58,142 nt of DNA. Source: Bacteroidales bacterium (lineage in GTDB: Bacteria; Bacteroidota; Bacteroidia; Bacteroidales; JAIPAH01). The translations under genes and the position numbers were made by a program. The notes under the pieces are model-generated. The model was not told the DNA's origin and did not search any database. It was given only the letters and a program-made list of their open reading frames with translations. Below, in pieces: positions 26,715-34,870 of this stretch. Each line of letters starts with the position of its first letter. Within the stretch, counting starts at the first letter, position 1. The stretch covers positions 1-58,142 of the forward strand of contig JAIPAH010000003.1 of the NCBI GenBank assembly GCA_021740175.1. Direction: 5' to 3'.

Positions 26715-27380
26715 ATGACAAAGAAAGAGCGATATCAACATTTTTTAGAGTATTTCTCGACCCATCATTCCCTGGCCGAGACAGAACTCCATTATTCCTC
26801 CCCTTACGAATTAATCGTAGCGGTAATTCTCTCAGCTCAATGTACGGATAAGCGGGTAAATATGATCACCCCTGATTTTTTTAAAAGATTTCCGAGTGAA
26901 AACGAATTGGCTGAAGCACAACATCATGAAGTGCTTAGCTATATAAAGTCCTGTTCTTTCCCTAATAATAAAACTAAACATTTGATAGGGATGGCACGGA
27001 TGCTGAAAGAAGAATACGGCGGGGTAATGCCTTCAGAGATTAAGGAACTGCAAAAACTCCCCGGAGTGGGGCGTAAAACCGCCAATATCATTGCTTCCGT
27101 AGTGTATAAAAAACCGGCACTTGCTGTGGATACCCATGTTTTTAGGGTCTCCAAAAGAATAGGGTTAACCACTAACCCCAAAAATCCGTTGGATGCCGAA
27201 CGCCAGTTGGTTGAATATATCCCCGAAAAAAAATTGCGTATTGCTCATCATTGGTTGATACTTCACGGCAGGTATATTTGTACCGCGAGAAATCCCAAAT
27301 GTAATGAGTGCCCGATAAGTTTTTTCTGTCGATATTATGAGGAAAATGTAAGGATCCCACTGGAGAATAATAATAAATAA
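26715..27380 (+). CDS. nth: Endonuclease III
   Basis: Bifunctional DNA glycosylase/AP lyase that removes oxidised pyrimidines. From ATG 26715 it is 221 aa. The helix-hairpin-helix LQKLPGVGRKTANIIASV contains the catalytic lysine, and the catalytic aspartate is in AVDTHVFRVSKRIGL; the four cysteines of the iron-sulphur cluster appear in C-TARNPKCNECPISFFC. A longer frame from TTG 26694 is unlikely because that codon lies in the promoter. Stand-alone unit between a terminator and the bcp promoter. Confidence 0.95.
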   Translation: MTKKERYQHFLEYFSTHHSLAETELHYSSPYELIVAVILSAQCTDKRVNMITPDFFKRFPSENELAEAQHHEVLSYIKSCSFPNNKTKHLIGMARMLKEEYGGVMPSEIKELQKLPGVGRKTANIIASVVYKKPALAVDTHVFRVSKRIGLTTNPKNPLDAERQLVEYIPEKKLRIAHHWLILHGRYICTARNPKCNECPISFFCRYYEENVRIPLENNNK

Positions 27381-27417
27381 AACCGGACTGAAAAAACGAT
27401 GCATTTACTTTAATTCG

Positions 27418-27425
27418 TATATTTG
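27418..27425 (+). promoter_or_regulatory. -7 promoter element of bcp-recA
   Basis: TATATTTG fits the TAnnTTTG consensus and lies 19 bp before the bcp ATG. No convincing -33 TTTG is present. Confidence 0.5.
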
Positions 27426-27444
27426 TTAGTGCAAAAAATGTTTT

Positions 27445-27909
27445 ATGACGCATTTGAAAGAAGGTGATAAAGCTCCTTATTTCAGGGCTAAAGACCAGGA
27501 AGGAACCCCCATAGATTTAAATGACTATAAGGGTTCTAAATTGATCTTGTTTTTTTACCCAAAGGCCAATACTCCGGGATGTACAGCTGAATCATGTAAT
27601 CTCAGAGATCATTACTCGCTTTTGCACGAGAAAGGCTTTAAGATATTGGGAGTAAGTGCGGATAGTGAGAAGAAACAACAGAATTTCAAATCCAAAAATG
27701 AGCTCCCTTATTCCCTTATTCCCGATACCGAAAAAGAAATCATACAAGCTTACGGAGTATGGGGCAAGAAGAAAATGTACGGCAAAGAATTCGAAGGAAT
27801 TCACCGTACCACTTTTATCATTGATGAGGCAGGAGCGATTGAAAAAGTGTTTAGCAAGGTGAAGACCAAAGAGCACAGTGAACAAATTCTTGAGCATTAC
27901 GAAAATTAA
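27445..27909 (+). CDS. bcp: Thioredoxin-dependent thiol peroxidase (BCP/PrxQ)
   Basis: A 154-aa peroxiredoxin that reduces hydrogen and organic peroxides with thioredoxin as donor. Peroxidatic Cys46 and resolving Cys51 lie in [14 protein letters not shown], the alpha2-type C-x4-C arrangement of PrxQ. Upstream [10 protein letters not shown] and downstream [13 protein letters not shown] and HRTTFIID complete the fold. The gene ends 11 bp before recA and probably shares a transcript with it, so peroxide defence and recombination repair are co-expressed. Confidence 0.95.
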   Translation: MTHLKEGDKAPYFRAKDQEGTPIDLNDYKGSKLILFFYPKANTPGCTAESCNLRDHYSLLHEKGFKILGVSADSEKKQQNFKSKNELPYSLIPDTEKEIIQAYGVWGKKKMYGKEFEGIHRTTFIIDEAGAIEKVFSKVKTKEHSEQILEHYEN

Positions 27910-27920
27910 AAACAATTCTT

Positions 27921-28961
27921 ATGGCGAAATCAAAAGATGAAGAAAATAACAATACAAATTCAAATCAAGACAAAGAAAAGGCTTTGCAACTCGTACTTGA
28001 TAAAATGAACAAAGAGTACGGTAAGGGAACGGTTATGAAACTCGGCGATTCCAAGGTGGAAGATGTCCCCGCCATTTCTACCGGTTCTATAGGACTGGAC
28101 CATGCTTTAGGGGTCCAGGGACTTCCCCGCGGACGTGTTGTAGAAATATTCGGCCCGGAATCTTCCGGGAAAACGACCCTGGCCATACAATCCCTTGCCT
28201 CCGCCCAGCAAGATGGGGGTATTGCTGCTTTTATAGATGCTGAACATGCCTTTGACCGATTCTATGCCAAAAAACTGGGTGTAGATATTGATAACCTGCT
28301 CATCTCCCAGCCGGACCATGGTGAACAGGCCCTTGAAATAGCTGACAACCTCATCCGCTCGGGAGCTATTGACATTCTCGTGATCGACTCGGTGGCAGCA
28401 CTTACCCCTAAGAGTGAGCTCGAAGGGGATATGGGTGAGTCAAAAATGGGATTGCAGGCACGTCTCATGTCGCAAGCCCTGCGTAAATTGACGGCAACCA
28501 TTAGTAAGACAGGCTCCACTTGCGTGTTTATTAATCAACTGCGGGAAAAAATCGGGGTTATGTTTGGGAATCCCGAAACCACGACCGGTGGTAATGCCCT
28601 GAAATTTTACTCTTCCGTTCGTATTGATATCCGTAAAATTGGCCAGATAAAAGATACTAGCCAGGTTATGGGGAATCGTGTAAGAGTTAAGGTGGTTAAG
28701 AATAAAACCGCCCCTCCATTCAGGCAAGCGGAGTTTGATGTGCTCTATGGTGAAGGCATATCCAAAATGGGTGAGATAATTGACCTTGGGGTGGAATACA
28801 ATATTGTGAAGAAAAGCGGTTCCTGGTATAGCTATGGTGATACCAAGCTGGGACAGGGACGCGATGCGGTTAAAAAGCTGCTCGCGGACAACCCGGAACT
28901 GGCAGAAGAACTCGAGGGCAAGATAAGAGAGAAATTAACTTCAGAATCGGAAGCGGAATAA
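27921..28961 (+). CDS. recA: Recombinase RecA
   Basis: ATP-dependent strand-exchange protein for recombination and SOS induction; 346 aa. The Walker A motif is [13 protein letters not shown], then [32 protein letters not shown] and the DNA-binding L2 loop region [30 protein letters not shown]. The N-terminus carries an extra ~20-residue polar stretch, common in Bacteroidota. It is the second gene after bcp. No LexA-type operator was recognised upstream of the pair. Confidence 0.98.
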   Translation: MAKSKDEENNNTNSNQDKEKALQLVLDKMNKEYGKGTVMKLGDSKVEDVPAISTGSIGLDHALGVQGLPRGRVVEIFGPESSGKTTLAIQSLASAQQDGGIAAFIDAEHAFDRFYAKKLGVDIDNLLISQPDHGEQALEIADNLIRSGAIDILVIDSVAALTPKSELEGDMGESKMGLQARLMSQALRKLTATISKTGSTCVFINQLREKIGVMFGNPETTTGGNALKFYSSVRIDIRKIGQIKDTSQVMGNRVRVKVVKNKTAPPFRQAEFDVLYGEGISKMGEIIDLGVEYNIVKKSGSWYSYGDTKLGQGRDAVKKLLADNPELAEELEGKIREKLTSESEAE

Positions 28962-28992
28962 GACCCGATAGAACACTGAAATGCGGATAGGT

Positions 28993-29033
28993 CCATGATG
29001 CTTTATTCCCGGGAGTGATCATCATGGTTTTAT
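28993..29033 (+). terminator. Probable terminator after recA
   Basis: CCATGATG (28993-29000) pairs with CATCATGG (29020-29027), followed by a T-rich stretch interrupted by ATCCC. Confidence 0.5.
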
Positions 29034-29055
29034 CCCTTTTTAATTTTTATAGTCT

Positions 29056-30087
29056 ATGATGAAAAATCTATTAGTTGTTTTTGCGATTGGGGCAGCATTA
29101 GTGATGACCGGTTGCAGCACGGAAGAACAAAAACAAGACACCCAACAACAGGAAGAAGATAAGGAGGAAACTCAAACTTCGATTGAAGAGCTCAATCGGA
29201 AAATCAAAAAGGATACAGCCAATGCGGATTTATATCACCGGAGAGCAAAGCGACGTTACGAAAATTTGGATCTTAACAAGGCCTTGAATGATATCGGTCA
29301 GGCGATACAATTAGAGCCCGGTAATGATGAGCATTTGCTTTTGTTAGCCGATATTTATGAGGCCATGAACAAATTTGAAGATTCCAAGGGTGTGCTTGAA
29401 CGTGTGGCCAATCGTAATCAAAGAAATGTAGAAGCCAACCTTAAGCTTTCCCGCCTGGAGCTCGCCTATGAGAATCATCAGCAGGCTATTATGCGGGCTA
29501 ACAGGGTGCTTAAAACTGAACCCGAGAATACCGAAGCCATTTACCTGAAAGGATATATCTACCTGGAGCAAAACGATACAGCAAAAGCCATTGATCACTT
29601 TATTCGATCGGTCGAGAATGATCCGGAATTCCAGGATCCTTACCTGCAATTAGGAAAGATATACTCGGAGAGAGGTGATCCGCGAGCTGTTGATTTCTTT
29701 AATGGAGCCCTGAATATGAATCCCGACGATGTTGAAACGATGTATCTTTTGGCCATGCACTACCAGGAGCATAAGAGATTTGATAAAGCCATGCGTACTT
29801 ATCGTAATATCCTGGCGGTTGATTCGACAAATGCTAAAGTTTATCATAATATGGGGTATATGGTTATGATTTACGCCGAGGATTTTGATGAAGCTATAGA
29901 ACATTTCGACAAGGCCATTAAACACCGGCCCGATTATTATCAAGCCTATTACAACCGGGGCTATGCCTATGAGTTGAAGGAGGAATACCAGAAAGCCCGT
30001 GCCGATTACAGAGAAGCTCTTAATATCCGATCCAATTACAAAAAAGCCATTGAGGGGATGAACCGGCTGGATAATGTTATTTATTGA
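29056..30087 (+). CDS. TPR-repeat lipoprotein
   Basis: A 343-aa protein with a lipoprotein signal (KNLLVVFAIGAALVMTGC, lipobox Cys at about residue 20), an acidic Gln/Glu-rich linker (22-45) and then about seven tetratricopeptide repeats to the C-terminus, with typical A-x-Y-x-x-G-x-x-Y and P-x-x motifs (YLKGYIYLEQNDTAKAIDHF, YYNRGYAYELKEEYQKARADY). It is probably anchored in a membrane facing the periplasm and used for protein-protein contacts. No specific partner can be inferred; genes on either side are unrelated. Confidence 0.88.
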   Translation: MMKNLLVVFAIGAALVMTGCSTEEQKQDTQQQEEDKEETQTSIEELNRKIKKDTANADLYHRRAKRRYENLDLNKALNDIGQAIQLEPGNDEHLLLLADIYEAMNKFEDSKGVLERVANRNQRNVEANLKLSRLELAYENHQQAIMRANRVLKTEPENTEAIYLKGYIYLEQNDTAKAIDHFIRSVENDPEFQDPYLQLGKIYSERGDPRAVDFFNGALNMNPDDVETMYLLAMHYQEHKRFDKAMRTYRNILAVDSTNAKVYHNMGYMVMIYAEDFDEAIEHFDKAIKHRPDYYQAYYNRGYAYELKEEYQKARADYREALNIRSNYKKAIEGMNRLDNVIY

Positions 30088-30259
30088 TTGGTTGTCAGGT
30101 CCAAACTCTCTTTCCGCCCCGACGATTTATCCATTTATGCAGGATGCTATAAGCTTCACCGCCCTTAATGCAATAATGAAAGCTTTTTATATTTATGAAA
30201 ATGTTGGACTTCAGTCTAAATAAATCGATTCTTCACTTGTTTCCTAAAAAAGAAACTTA

Positions 30260-30267
30260 TATTTTTG
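30260..30267 (+). promoter_or_regulatory. -7 promoter element of the toxin-antitoxin pair
   Basis: TATTTTTG fits TAnnTTTG. The in-frame TTG at 30265 lies within it, which argues for the ATG at 30286 as toxin start. Confidence 0.55.
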
Positions 30268-30285
30268 TACAAACTTAAGGAAGTA

Positions 30286-30642
30286 ATGAACCGAAAATTT
30301 AAAATTGACATACTCGGAGAAGCGATTGATTTTTTGGATTCATTAGACGAAAAAACAAAGGAAAAAATTTATTATAATGCACGAAAAGCACAACTAACCA
30401 ATGACACGGCATTGTTTAAAAAATTAAATGAATTTATTTGGGAGTTTAGAACAAAGTATAATAAGAAGTACTACAGACTTTTAGCTTTTTGGGATAAAAC
30501 GGATGATGAAGAGACTTTAGTTCTGGCAACTCACGGATTTGTTAAGAAAACCCAGAAGACACCTAAAAGTGAGATAAGAAAGGCTGAGGAAATTCGCAAA
30601 GAGTATTTTGAACAAAAAAAACAGGAAAATGAAAAACGATAG
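30286..30642 (+). CDS. HigB/RelE-type toxin (phage-derived Gp49-like)
   Basis: A 118-aa basic protein counted from ATG 30286, with the toxin-fold elements FKIDILGEAIDFLDSLDEKTKEKIYY, LNEFIWEFRTKYNKKYYRLLAFWD and VLATHGFVKKTQKTPKSEI. The last block, with its His-Gly-Phe-x-Lys-Lys pattern, is the hallmark of the HigB/Gp49 ribosome-dependent mRNA interferase group. It precedes its antitoxin and overlaps it by 14 bases, the reversed order typical of higBA. A mobile origin is plausible. Toxicity is inferred. Confidence 0.85.
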   Translation: MNRKFKIDILGEAIDFLDSLDEKTKEKIYYNARKAQLTNDTALFKKLNEFIWEFRTKYNKKYYRLLAFWDKTDDEETLVLATHGFVKKTQKTPKSEIRKAEEIRKEYFEQKKQENEKR

Positions 30643-30955
30643 ATTAAAAAGAAAAAGCTTAGACGAAATGATAGACGAGCATATCGGCGAGGTTGGAACT
30701 GAAAAGAGAGATGCTTTTGAAGAAGAACTGCGCTTAGATATTTTAGGTCACACTATAAAGCAACTTAGAGAAGAAAATAACCTAACCCAGGCTCAACTCG
30801 GGGAATTGGTTGGTGTTAAAAAAGCACAAATTTCCAAAATTGAAAATAACCTGACAGATGCGAGATTTGAAACAATCTTAAAAGTATTTCGGGCTTTAAA
30901 TGCAAAGATAAATTTCAATATCGAATTAAAGAATCAAGATATGCAGATCGGATAA
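30629..30955 (+). CDS. XRE-family antitoxin (HigA-like)
   Basis: A 108-aa protein from ATG 30629, overlapping the toxin gene's end. Residues ~45-100 form a helix-turn-helix (IKQLREENNLTQAQLGELVGVKKAQISKIENNL), preceded by a charged N-terminal extension likely to contact the toxin. It should neutralise the toxin and repress the shared promoter. Start at TTG 30608 is less likely than the ATG. Complete and apparently functional. Confidence 0.85.
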   Translation: MKNDRLKRKSLDEMIDEHIGEVGTEKRDAFEEELRLDILGHTIKQLREENNLTQAQLGELVGVKKAQISKIENNLTDARFETILKVFRALNAKINFNIELKNQDMQIG

Positions 30956-31442
30956 AAATGCTGAAGAATAGGCTTTGGAATGATAGATCGAGCGGTGATA
31001 TCAGTAGAAAACTTACAATCAGGTATAAAACATTAGATTCCCGCCCGAATTACGAACCTTTGTCATTCAGTCGGGCGGGCCTCACTTCATCACTCAGCTA
31101 TCGCTCCGTGATTCGTTCGGAATGACCTGATTATGGGGGCAGGAGGGGAAAAAGGGCCGCGCGGCCGCAGTTGAAATAAAACGATGGTGTCCGCGCGGCC
31201 CTTTTTCCTTTGTATCCCCGTCAAATGGGTCTTTCCGACCGGAGATACGGAGCGATAGCGGAGTATCGGAGGGAGGAATCTCATAAAAACCTTCCATCTC
31301 TCTCCTCCCCACACGCCCCACGCCAAGAGCTGGCAGGTTGTGAGCTTGACCTTCCAGCTTTTTGGGCGGACTGTGCGGAAAACCGGAAAATAAATCCAGG
31401 CTTCTCCGAGTAATAATGATAAAAATAAGGTGAGCCGCTACC
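30956..31442. repeat. Intergenic region with strong hairpins
   Basis: 487 bp without a supportable gene. It holds a CCCGCCCGA/TCGGGCGGG hairpin (31040-31048 with 31071-31079), a perfect 16-bp inverted repeat rich in GC with A/T tails (31149-31164 with 31191-31206), and text resembling the common Bacteroidota element GGAATGACC...GAGGAATCTC split by that hairpin. Minus-strand open frames here are proline- and arginine-rich read-throughs of the repeat. Confidence 0.65.
31149..31206. repeat. Perfect 16-bp GC-rich inverted repeat
   Basis: AAAAAGGGCCGCGCGG (31149-31164) is followed after 26 nt by its exact complement (31191-31206). With its A-run before and T-run after, it can act as a bidirectional terminator, and may be an insertion of a palindromic repeat unit. 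Confidence 0.75.
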
Positions 31443-31793
31443 TCAGGCCTTGTGGGCATCATGCCACTCTTTCAATTCCGGGATTAAATGATTTTCGATA
31501 TCCTTTTTCAGGGTTTCGAAGGTAGATTCAAGCCGGGTTTCCCCTTGCCGGATTTTTTCTAAAAAATCCTGGGAATCGGATAATATTCCGGGGACACCGA
31601 GTTGAGCGAGGTCATTTTTTAAAGCATGAGCGGCAAATTCAAGGTTTTGTGAGTTATCTTCTTTCATGGCCTCTTCTATCTCGTTTTTTCGCTCAGGCCA
31701 GCTATCGAAGAAAATCAGGATGACCTCGGCCATAATTTCTTCAGATAACATCTCCAGTTTTTCATTGAATTGATTCTTGTCCAGCACACCCAT
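31443..31793 (-). CDS. Hpt-domain phosphotransfer protein B
   Basis: A 116-aa, all-helical protein whose single histidine phosphotransfer domain contains His56 in FAAHALKNDLAQLGV. The helices before it (LEMLSEEIMAEVILIFFDSWPERKNEIEEAM) match the Hpt fold; Asn replaces the common Gly after HALK, seen in some active members. It has no kinase or receiver attached. Its ATG shares a base with the stop of the upstream Hpt gene, so the two are coupled. Partner kinases and receivers are not adjacent. Confidence 0.8.
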   Translation of the reverse strand: MGVLDKNQFNEKLEMLSEEIMAEVILIFFDSWPERKNEIEEAMKEDNSQNLEFAAHALKNDLAQLGVPGILSDSQDFLEKIRQGETRLESTFETLKKDIENHLIPELKEWHDAHKA

Positions 31794-32140
31794 TATTCCT
31801 GGTACTCCTCTTTAATTTTTTTTAATTCTTCCTCTATATGGTTGATCTTTTCCTTTAGTTGACTGAGTATCTCATCGGTTCCTTCGAAAGTTTTGTTTGT
31901 TCCTTTGTCTTCAAGAGCTTTAGCTAATGAATGCGCCCCATCGGCATGAAAATGAGCAATGACTCCTTTTAAACTGTGAGCCGTAGTTCTTAACGTTTCA
32001 GCATCCTGTTGGCGAATAGCTTCTTCAATGCTTTTAAGGCGCTCGGGATACTCTTCGAAAAAAAGGTCGATAATTTCCACTATAATTTCCTTATCATAAG
32101 CTTTAAAGCTTTCCTGAAGTGCTCCTTTATCAATTTCCAT
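31793..32140 (-). CDS. Hpt-domain phosphotransfer protein A
   Basis: A 115-aa Hpt protein with His55 in TTAHSLKGVIAHFHADG, the standard HSLKG motif, and a C-terminal lysine/glutamate-rich coiled-coil tail. The preceding IIDLFFEEYPERLKSIEEAIRQQDAETL is closely parallel to the second copy, so the pair arose by duplication and divergence. It should shuttle phosphate between receiver domains in a phosphorelay. The orphan receiver at 14179 and the hybrid protein at 20984 are candidate partners (inference). Confidence 0.85.
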   Translation of the reverse strand: MEIDKGALQESFKAYDKEIIVEIIDLFFEEYPERLKSIEEAIRQQDAETLRTTAHSLKGVIAHFHADGAHSLAKALEDKGTNKTFEGTDEILSQLKEKINHIEEELKKIKEEYQE

Positions 32141-32187
32141 AATTTGTTTATTAGTCTACAGGCAAATATAAGGTATTTTGTTTATAT

Positions 32188-33285
32188 TCAAAGGGCAAAC
32201 AAAACGCGTCTTATTTTCCGCGCAATTGTTTCTAATTTTTTGTGGTCATGATTATCCAATAATACAATAAGATGGTTCTTTCCTTCAAACATTTGCATTA
32301 GTGAACGGAATCCAAAAATACCGCCTTCATGTCCATACATGTTAAGGATTTTACCGTTTTGGAGCGTATCCCTTGATGTGGTGAATCCCAAACCGTAATG
32401 CTTATGCCGGGCCTGTAGCATTTTTTGGTTTGACTCTTCAGAGATTATCCGGTTATCATGCAGGGCTTGCTGCCATTTATACAAATCGCGGGCTGTGCTG
32501 TATATGCCACAACTCGAAAAAGCCACTGAATAATTAACATGGGGTGCCTTTTTGAGCTGCCCGTTACCGTGGGTATATCCTGTGGCACTTTTCTTAATGA
32601 TTGTATCGTTTTTATATAATCCGGAGTTGTTCATGCCTGCCGGGTCAAGAATATGCTCCCGGAGCACTTTTTCATAGGGTTTGCCGGTAATTTTTTCGAT
32701 GATAACTCCTAACAGGTAATAGCCTGAATTAGTGTATTTTAGCAGTGTTCCGGGTTCAAAGCGGAGGTCTTCTTTCCAGAAGTTACTTACAAACTCACCG
32801 GGTTGATTCTTCAGGTGCATACGTTTTGCAAAGAAATCGAGTCCTGTATAATCGGGAATCCCTGAGCTATGCTCCAGTAAGTGACGGATGGTTATTTTCT
32901 CCGCTTTATCGCGGGGATACTGCGGTAGGTACTTGGCTATACTGTCGTTCAGTTGCAGCCTCCCCTCCTCTACCAGGCTCATAACAACTGTGGCTGTCAG
33001 GGGTTTTGTGCAGGAGCCAATCCTGAATTTGGTGTGCTTCGTGTTGGGTATTTCCCAGCTTTCATTAGCGTTACCCCATCCTTTTTCATAAAGTATTTCT
33101 CCGTCTTTGGAGACAAGGGCTACGCCATTAAATTGATTTTGCCGGTGATGTTGCTTTAACAAAGAATCTATTGCTGTAGAATAAGCCTGAGATTTTGCCG
33201 GTAAGCTGTAACTCATTAATAAGGCCATAAAAAGGGTTGAGATGAATGTTGCCAGGCTTTTTATCTTTCTTTGTTTATACATCAA
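32188..33285 (-). CDS. Exported serine hydrolase of the beta-lactamase/AmpC (class C) fold
   Basis: A 365-aa S12-type serine hydrolase. An N-terminal signal peptide (about residues 10-33, FISTLFMALLMSYSLPAKSQA) is followed by the SxxK motif Ser91/Lys94 (GSCTKPLTA), the YxN motif Tyr184/Asn186 (KYTNSGYYLLG) and an HEGG motif near residue 315 taking the KTG position. Such periplasmic proteins include D-alanyl peptidases, esterases and beta-lactamases; function cannot be set without assay. It is a single gene with a TACATTTG promoter element upstream (33336-33343). Confidence 0.88.
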   Translation of the reverse strand: MMYKQRKIKSLATFISTLFMALLMSYSLPAKSQAYSTAIDSLLKQHHRQNQFNGVALVSKDGEILYEKGWGNANESWEIPNTKHTKFRIGSCTKPLTATVVMSLVEEGRLQLNDSIAKYLPQYPRDKAEKITIRHLLEHSSGIPDYTGLDFFAKRMHLKNQPGEFVSNFWKEDLRFEPGTLLKYTNSGYYLLGVIIEKITGKPYEKVLREHILDPAGMNNSGLYKNDTIIKKSATGYTHGNGQLKKAPHVNYSVAFSSCGIYSTARDLYKWQQALHDNRIISEESNQKMLQARHKHYGLGFTTSRDTLQNGKILNMYGHEGGIFGFRSLMQMFEGKNHLIVLLDNHDHKKLETIARKIRRVLFAL

Positions 33286-33604
33286 TTCATTCTTTAGACA
33301 GCCCTTGAGCTATTTTACGGCTTTTCCTCGTTGCGCAAATGTAATAAACTTTTCCCTATTTGCCTCACCTCATATTTGGAGCAATCATTTAACCCGATGG
33401 TTTTATAGCCTAATTCATAGGTGTTGGAGCACTTAGGATTAGGAACAAACAGTGGGTTTTTCCGTGATGGGCTATTAGCCATTTTGTGAAAGCCCGTTGC
33501 GGGGTCTTAATTCAAAAATTCCGGAAAAGAAACATGTTTAAGCTGATGACAATTTCCTGAATTTGTACGGATAATAAGTTGGAAACCCCAAAACATGTAG
33601 GTCA
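33286..33604. other. Intergenic region with hairpins, no gene seen
   Basis: 319 bp. It contains the minus-strand -7 element of the serine hydrolase gene (33336-33343) and an imperfect hairpin at about 33410-33445 (CCTAAT...ATTAGG outer stem with GTG/CAC inner pairs). A small RNA is conceivable but no known family was recognised. Confidence 0.4.
33336..33343 (-). promoter_or_regulatory. -7 element of the serine hydrolase gene
   Basis: Read on the minus strand it is TACATTTG, a TAnnTTTG match about 50 bp before the ATG at 33285. No -33 TTTG was found. Confidence 0.5.
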
Positions 33605-34777
33605 CTAGTCCTTGTAAAACAAGTCAATATATTTTAACGCACCGCTTTCGGGATGTAATTTTAGTTTCATGTCTTCGGTCCAGGGCGCATAACTTACAAT
33701 ACCAAACTGGTTAATGCGCATACGGCGAGAGATCATCGCCTCTTCGTCAAGCCTCAAAGACACTCGGGCAAAATCAGGAACCCTGTAATGAAGACCTTTT
33801 TTCTCCTTATTCGTGTTCATGATTTTGGTCGCGTGCTTCTCAATGTTTTGTGTCGTCCGTTCATTTTCGGCTTGCAGAATCAGCGGACGTCCTATCGAAC
33901 TGTTCGGCTGCCGGATTCCCGAATGGAGGGAAAACTTGCATAGAGTTTTTTGGGTTGTGTTTTTAGTCCCGCTTTCGGGAATCCACTCAAAACTAAATTC
34001 TTCAAAGCTGGTTACGGTTTTTCCGGTGAAAAGCGCCCTGTATTCATCCTGGCGTTTTTCCAGTTGTTTATCCATGTATTTGATAGTTCCTTCTTCATAA
34101 GGTGTCTCCTGGTAACCGATGGCAAGGTAATACCTGTCCTGGTGAATTTTTTGGATTCGTTGAGCAGCGTCGCGGGCCATTTCTTCCTTTGTTTTATTCT
34201 GCCAGCGTGTTGTGACACTGATATCCTTTTTTACGGACGTATCTACCGTAATCATGCGGATGGTAGTATCCTTGACCTCTTTACGGGCATTAACCGCTTG
34301 AAAATCGAATAGTTCGGATTTATCGGTATCGGCTGCATCTGTTGTTACAATGGATTTACGTTTTTTCTTTTCTTCCTTTTCGGGAGCAGTGTTAAACCCT
34401 TCCAAAAGGCCGGCTTCATCGAGAGCCATGATTAAACGGCGGCTCTCGTCCAGTTCCTCCGGGGTAAATTCAACGAAAAAGAATTGTTCGGGGTCCGGTT
34501 GCGTACTTGTTGTGAGCGTAATTTCAGTAATGCTGTATGTCGTCTTATCATTGGTTTGCACATCACTTTCACCCAGGAAATCATCGGCGTAATCTGCCAA
34601 AGGTCCTGCATAAAAGGCTTCCTTCTTGACTTTAAGATCGACATGTACAATCGTTTGGGGCAATGAGTAATATATCCCGTTCGGGGAAAGGGATTTATTG
34701 GCCGGTTTGATCGAGTTTTGCCCCGAAACCGAGAATAGAATAAAAAGAGATACAACAACCGCAAGTAGCTTTTTCAT
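33605..34777 (-). CDS. DUF4831 family exported protein
   Basis: A 390-aa protein with a signal peptide (KKLLAVVVSLFILFSVSG, then Q). The mature N-terminus GIYYSLPQTIVHVDLKVKKEAFYAGPLADYADDFLG is the conserved start of DUF4831 proteins of Bacteroidia, with the conserved Tyr-Ala-Leu-Pro-type strand. The middle is Lys/Glu-rich, and the C-terminal half carries YRVPDFARVSLRL. The family is predicted periplasmic or outer-membrane associated with unknown role. No partner gene lies nearby. Confidence 0.85.
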   Translation of the reverse strand: MKKLLAVVVSLFILFSVSGQNSIKPANKSLSPNGIYYSLPQTIVHVDLKVKKEAFYAGPLADYADDFLGESDVQTNDKTTYSITEITLTTSTQPDPEQFFFVEFTPEELDESRRLIMALDEAGLLEGFNTAPEKEEKKKRKSIVTTDAADTDKSELFDFQAVNARKEVKDTTIRMITVDTSVKKDISVTTRWQNKTKEEMARDAAQRIQKIHQDRYYLAIGYQETPYEEGTIKYMDKQLEKRQDEYRALFTGKTVTSFEEFSFEWIPESGTKNTTQKTLCKFSLHSGIRQPNSSIGRPLILQAENERTTQNIEKHATKIMNTNKEKKGLHYRVPDFARVSLRLDEEAMISRRMRINQFGIVSYAPWTEDMKLKLHPESGALKYIDLFYKD

Positions 34778-34830
34778 GAATTAATTTTTTTTTCAAAATT
34801 ACGAAAAAACCAATATTAAAGAATCAAAAT

Positions 34831-34858
34831 AAAAAAGGGAAAGGCGTTATACTTTCCC
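34831..34858 (-). terminator. Terminator of glutamine synthetase gene
   Basis: CTTTCCC/GGGAAAG stem (34852-34858 with 34837-34843) on the minus strand is followed by six T residues (34831-34836), 13 bp after the stop. Confidence 0.75.
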
Positions 34859-34870
34859 CTCTAGTTTTAT

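Noticed and set aside
31094..31462. Minus-strand open frames in the hairpin-rich gap
   Set aside because: They read through GC-rich inverted repeats and give Pro/Arg-rich products without domains.
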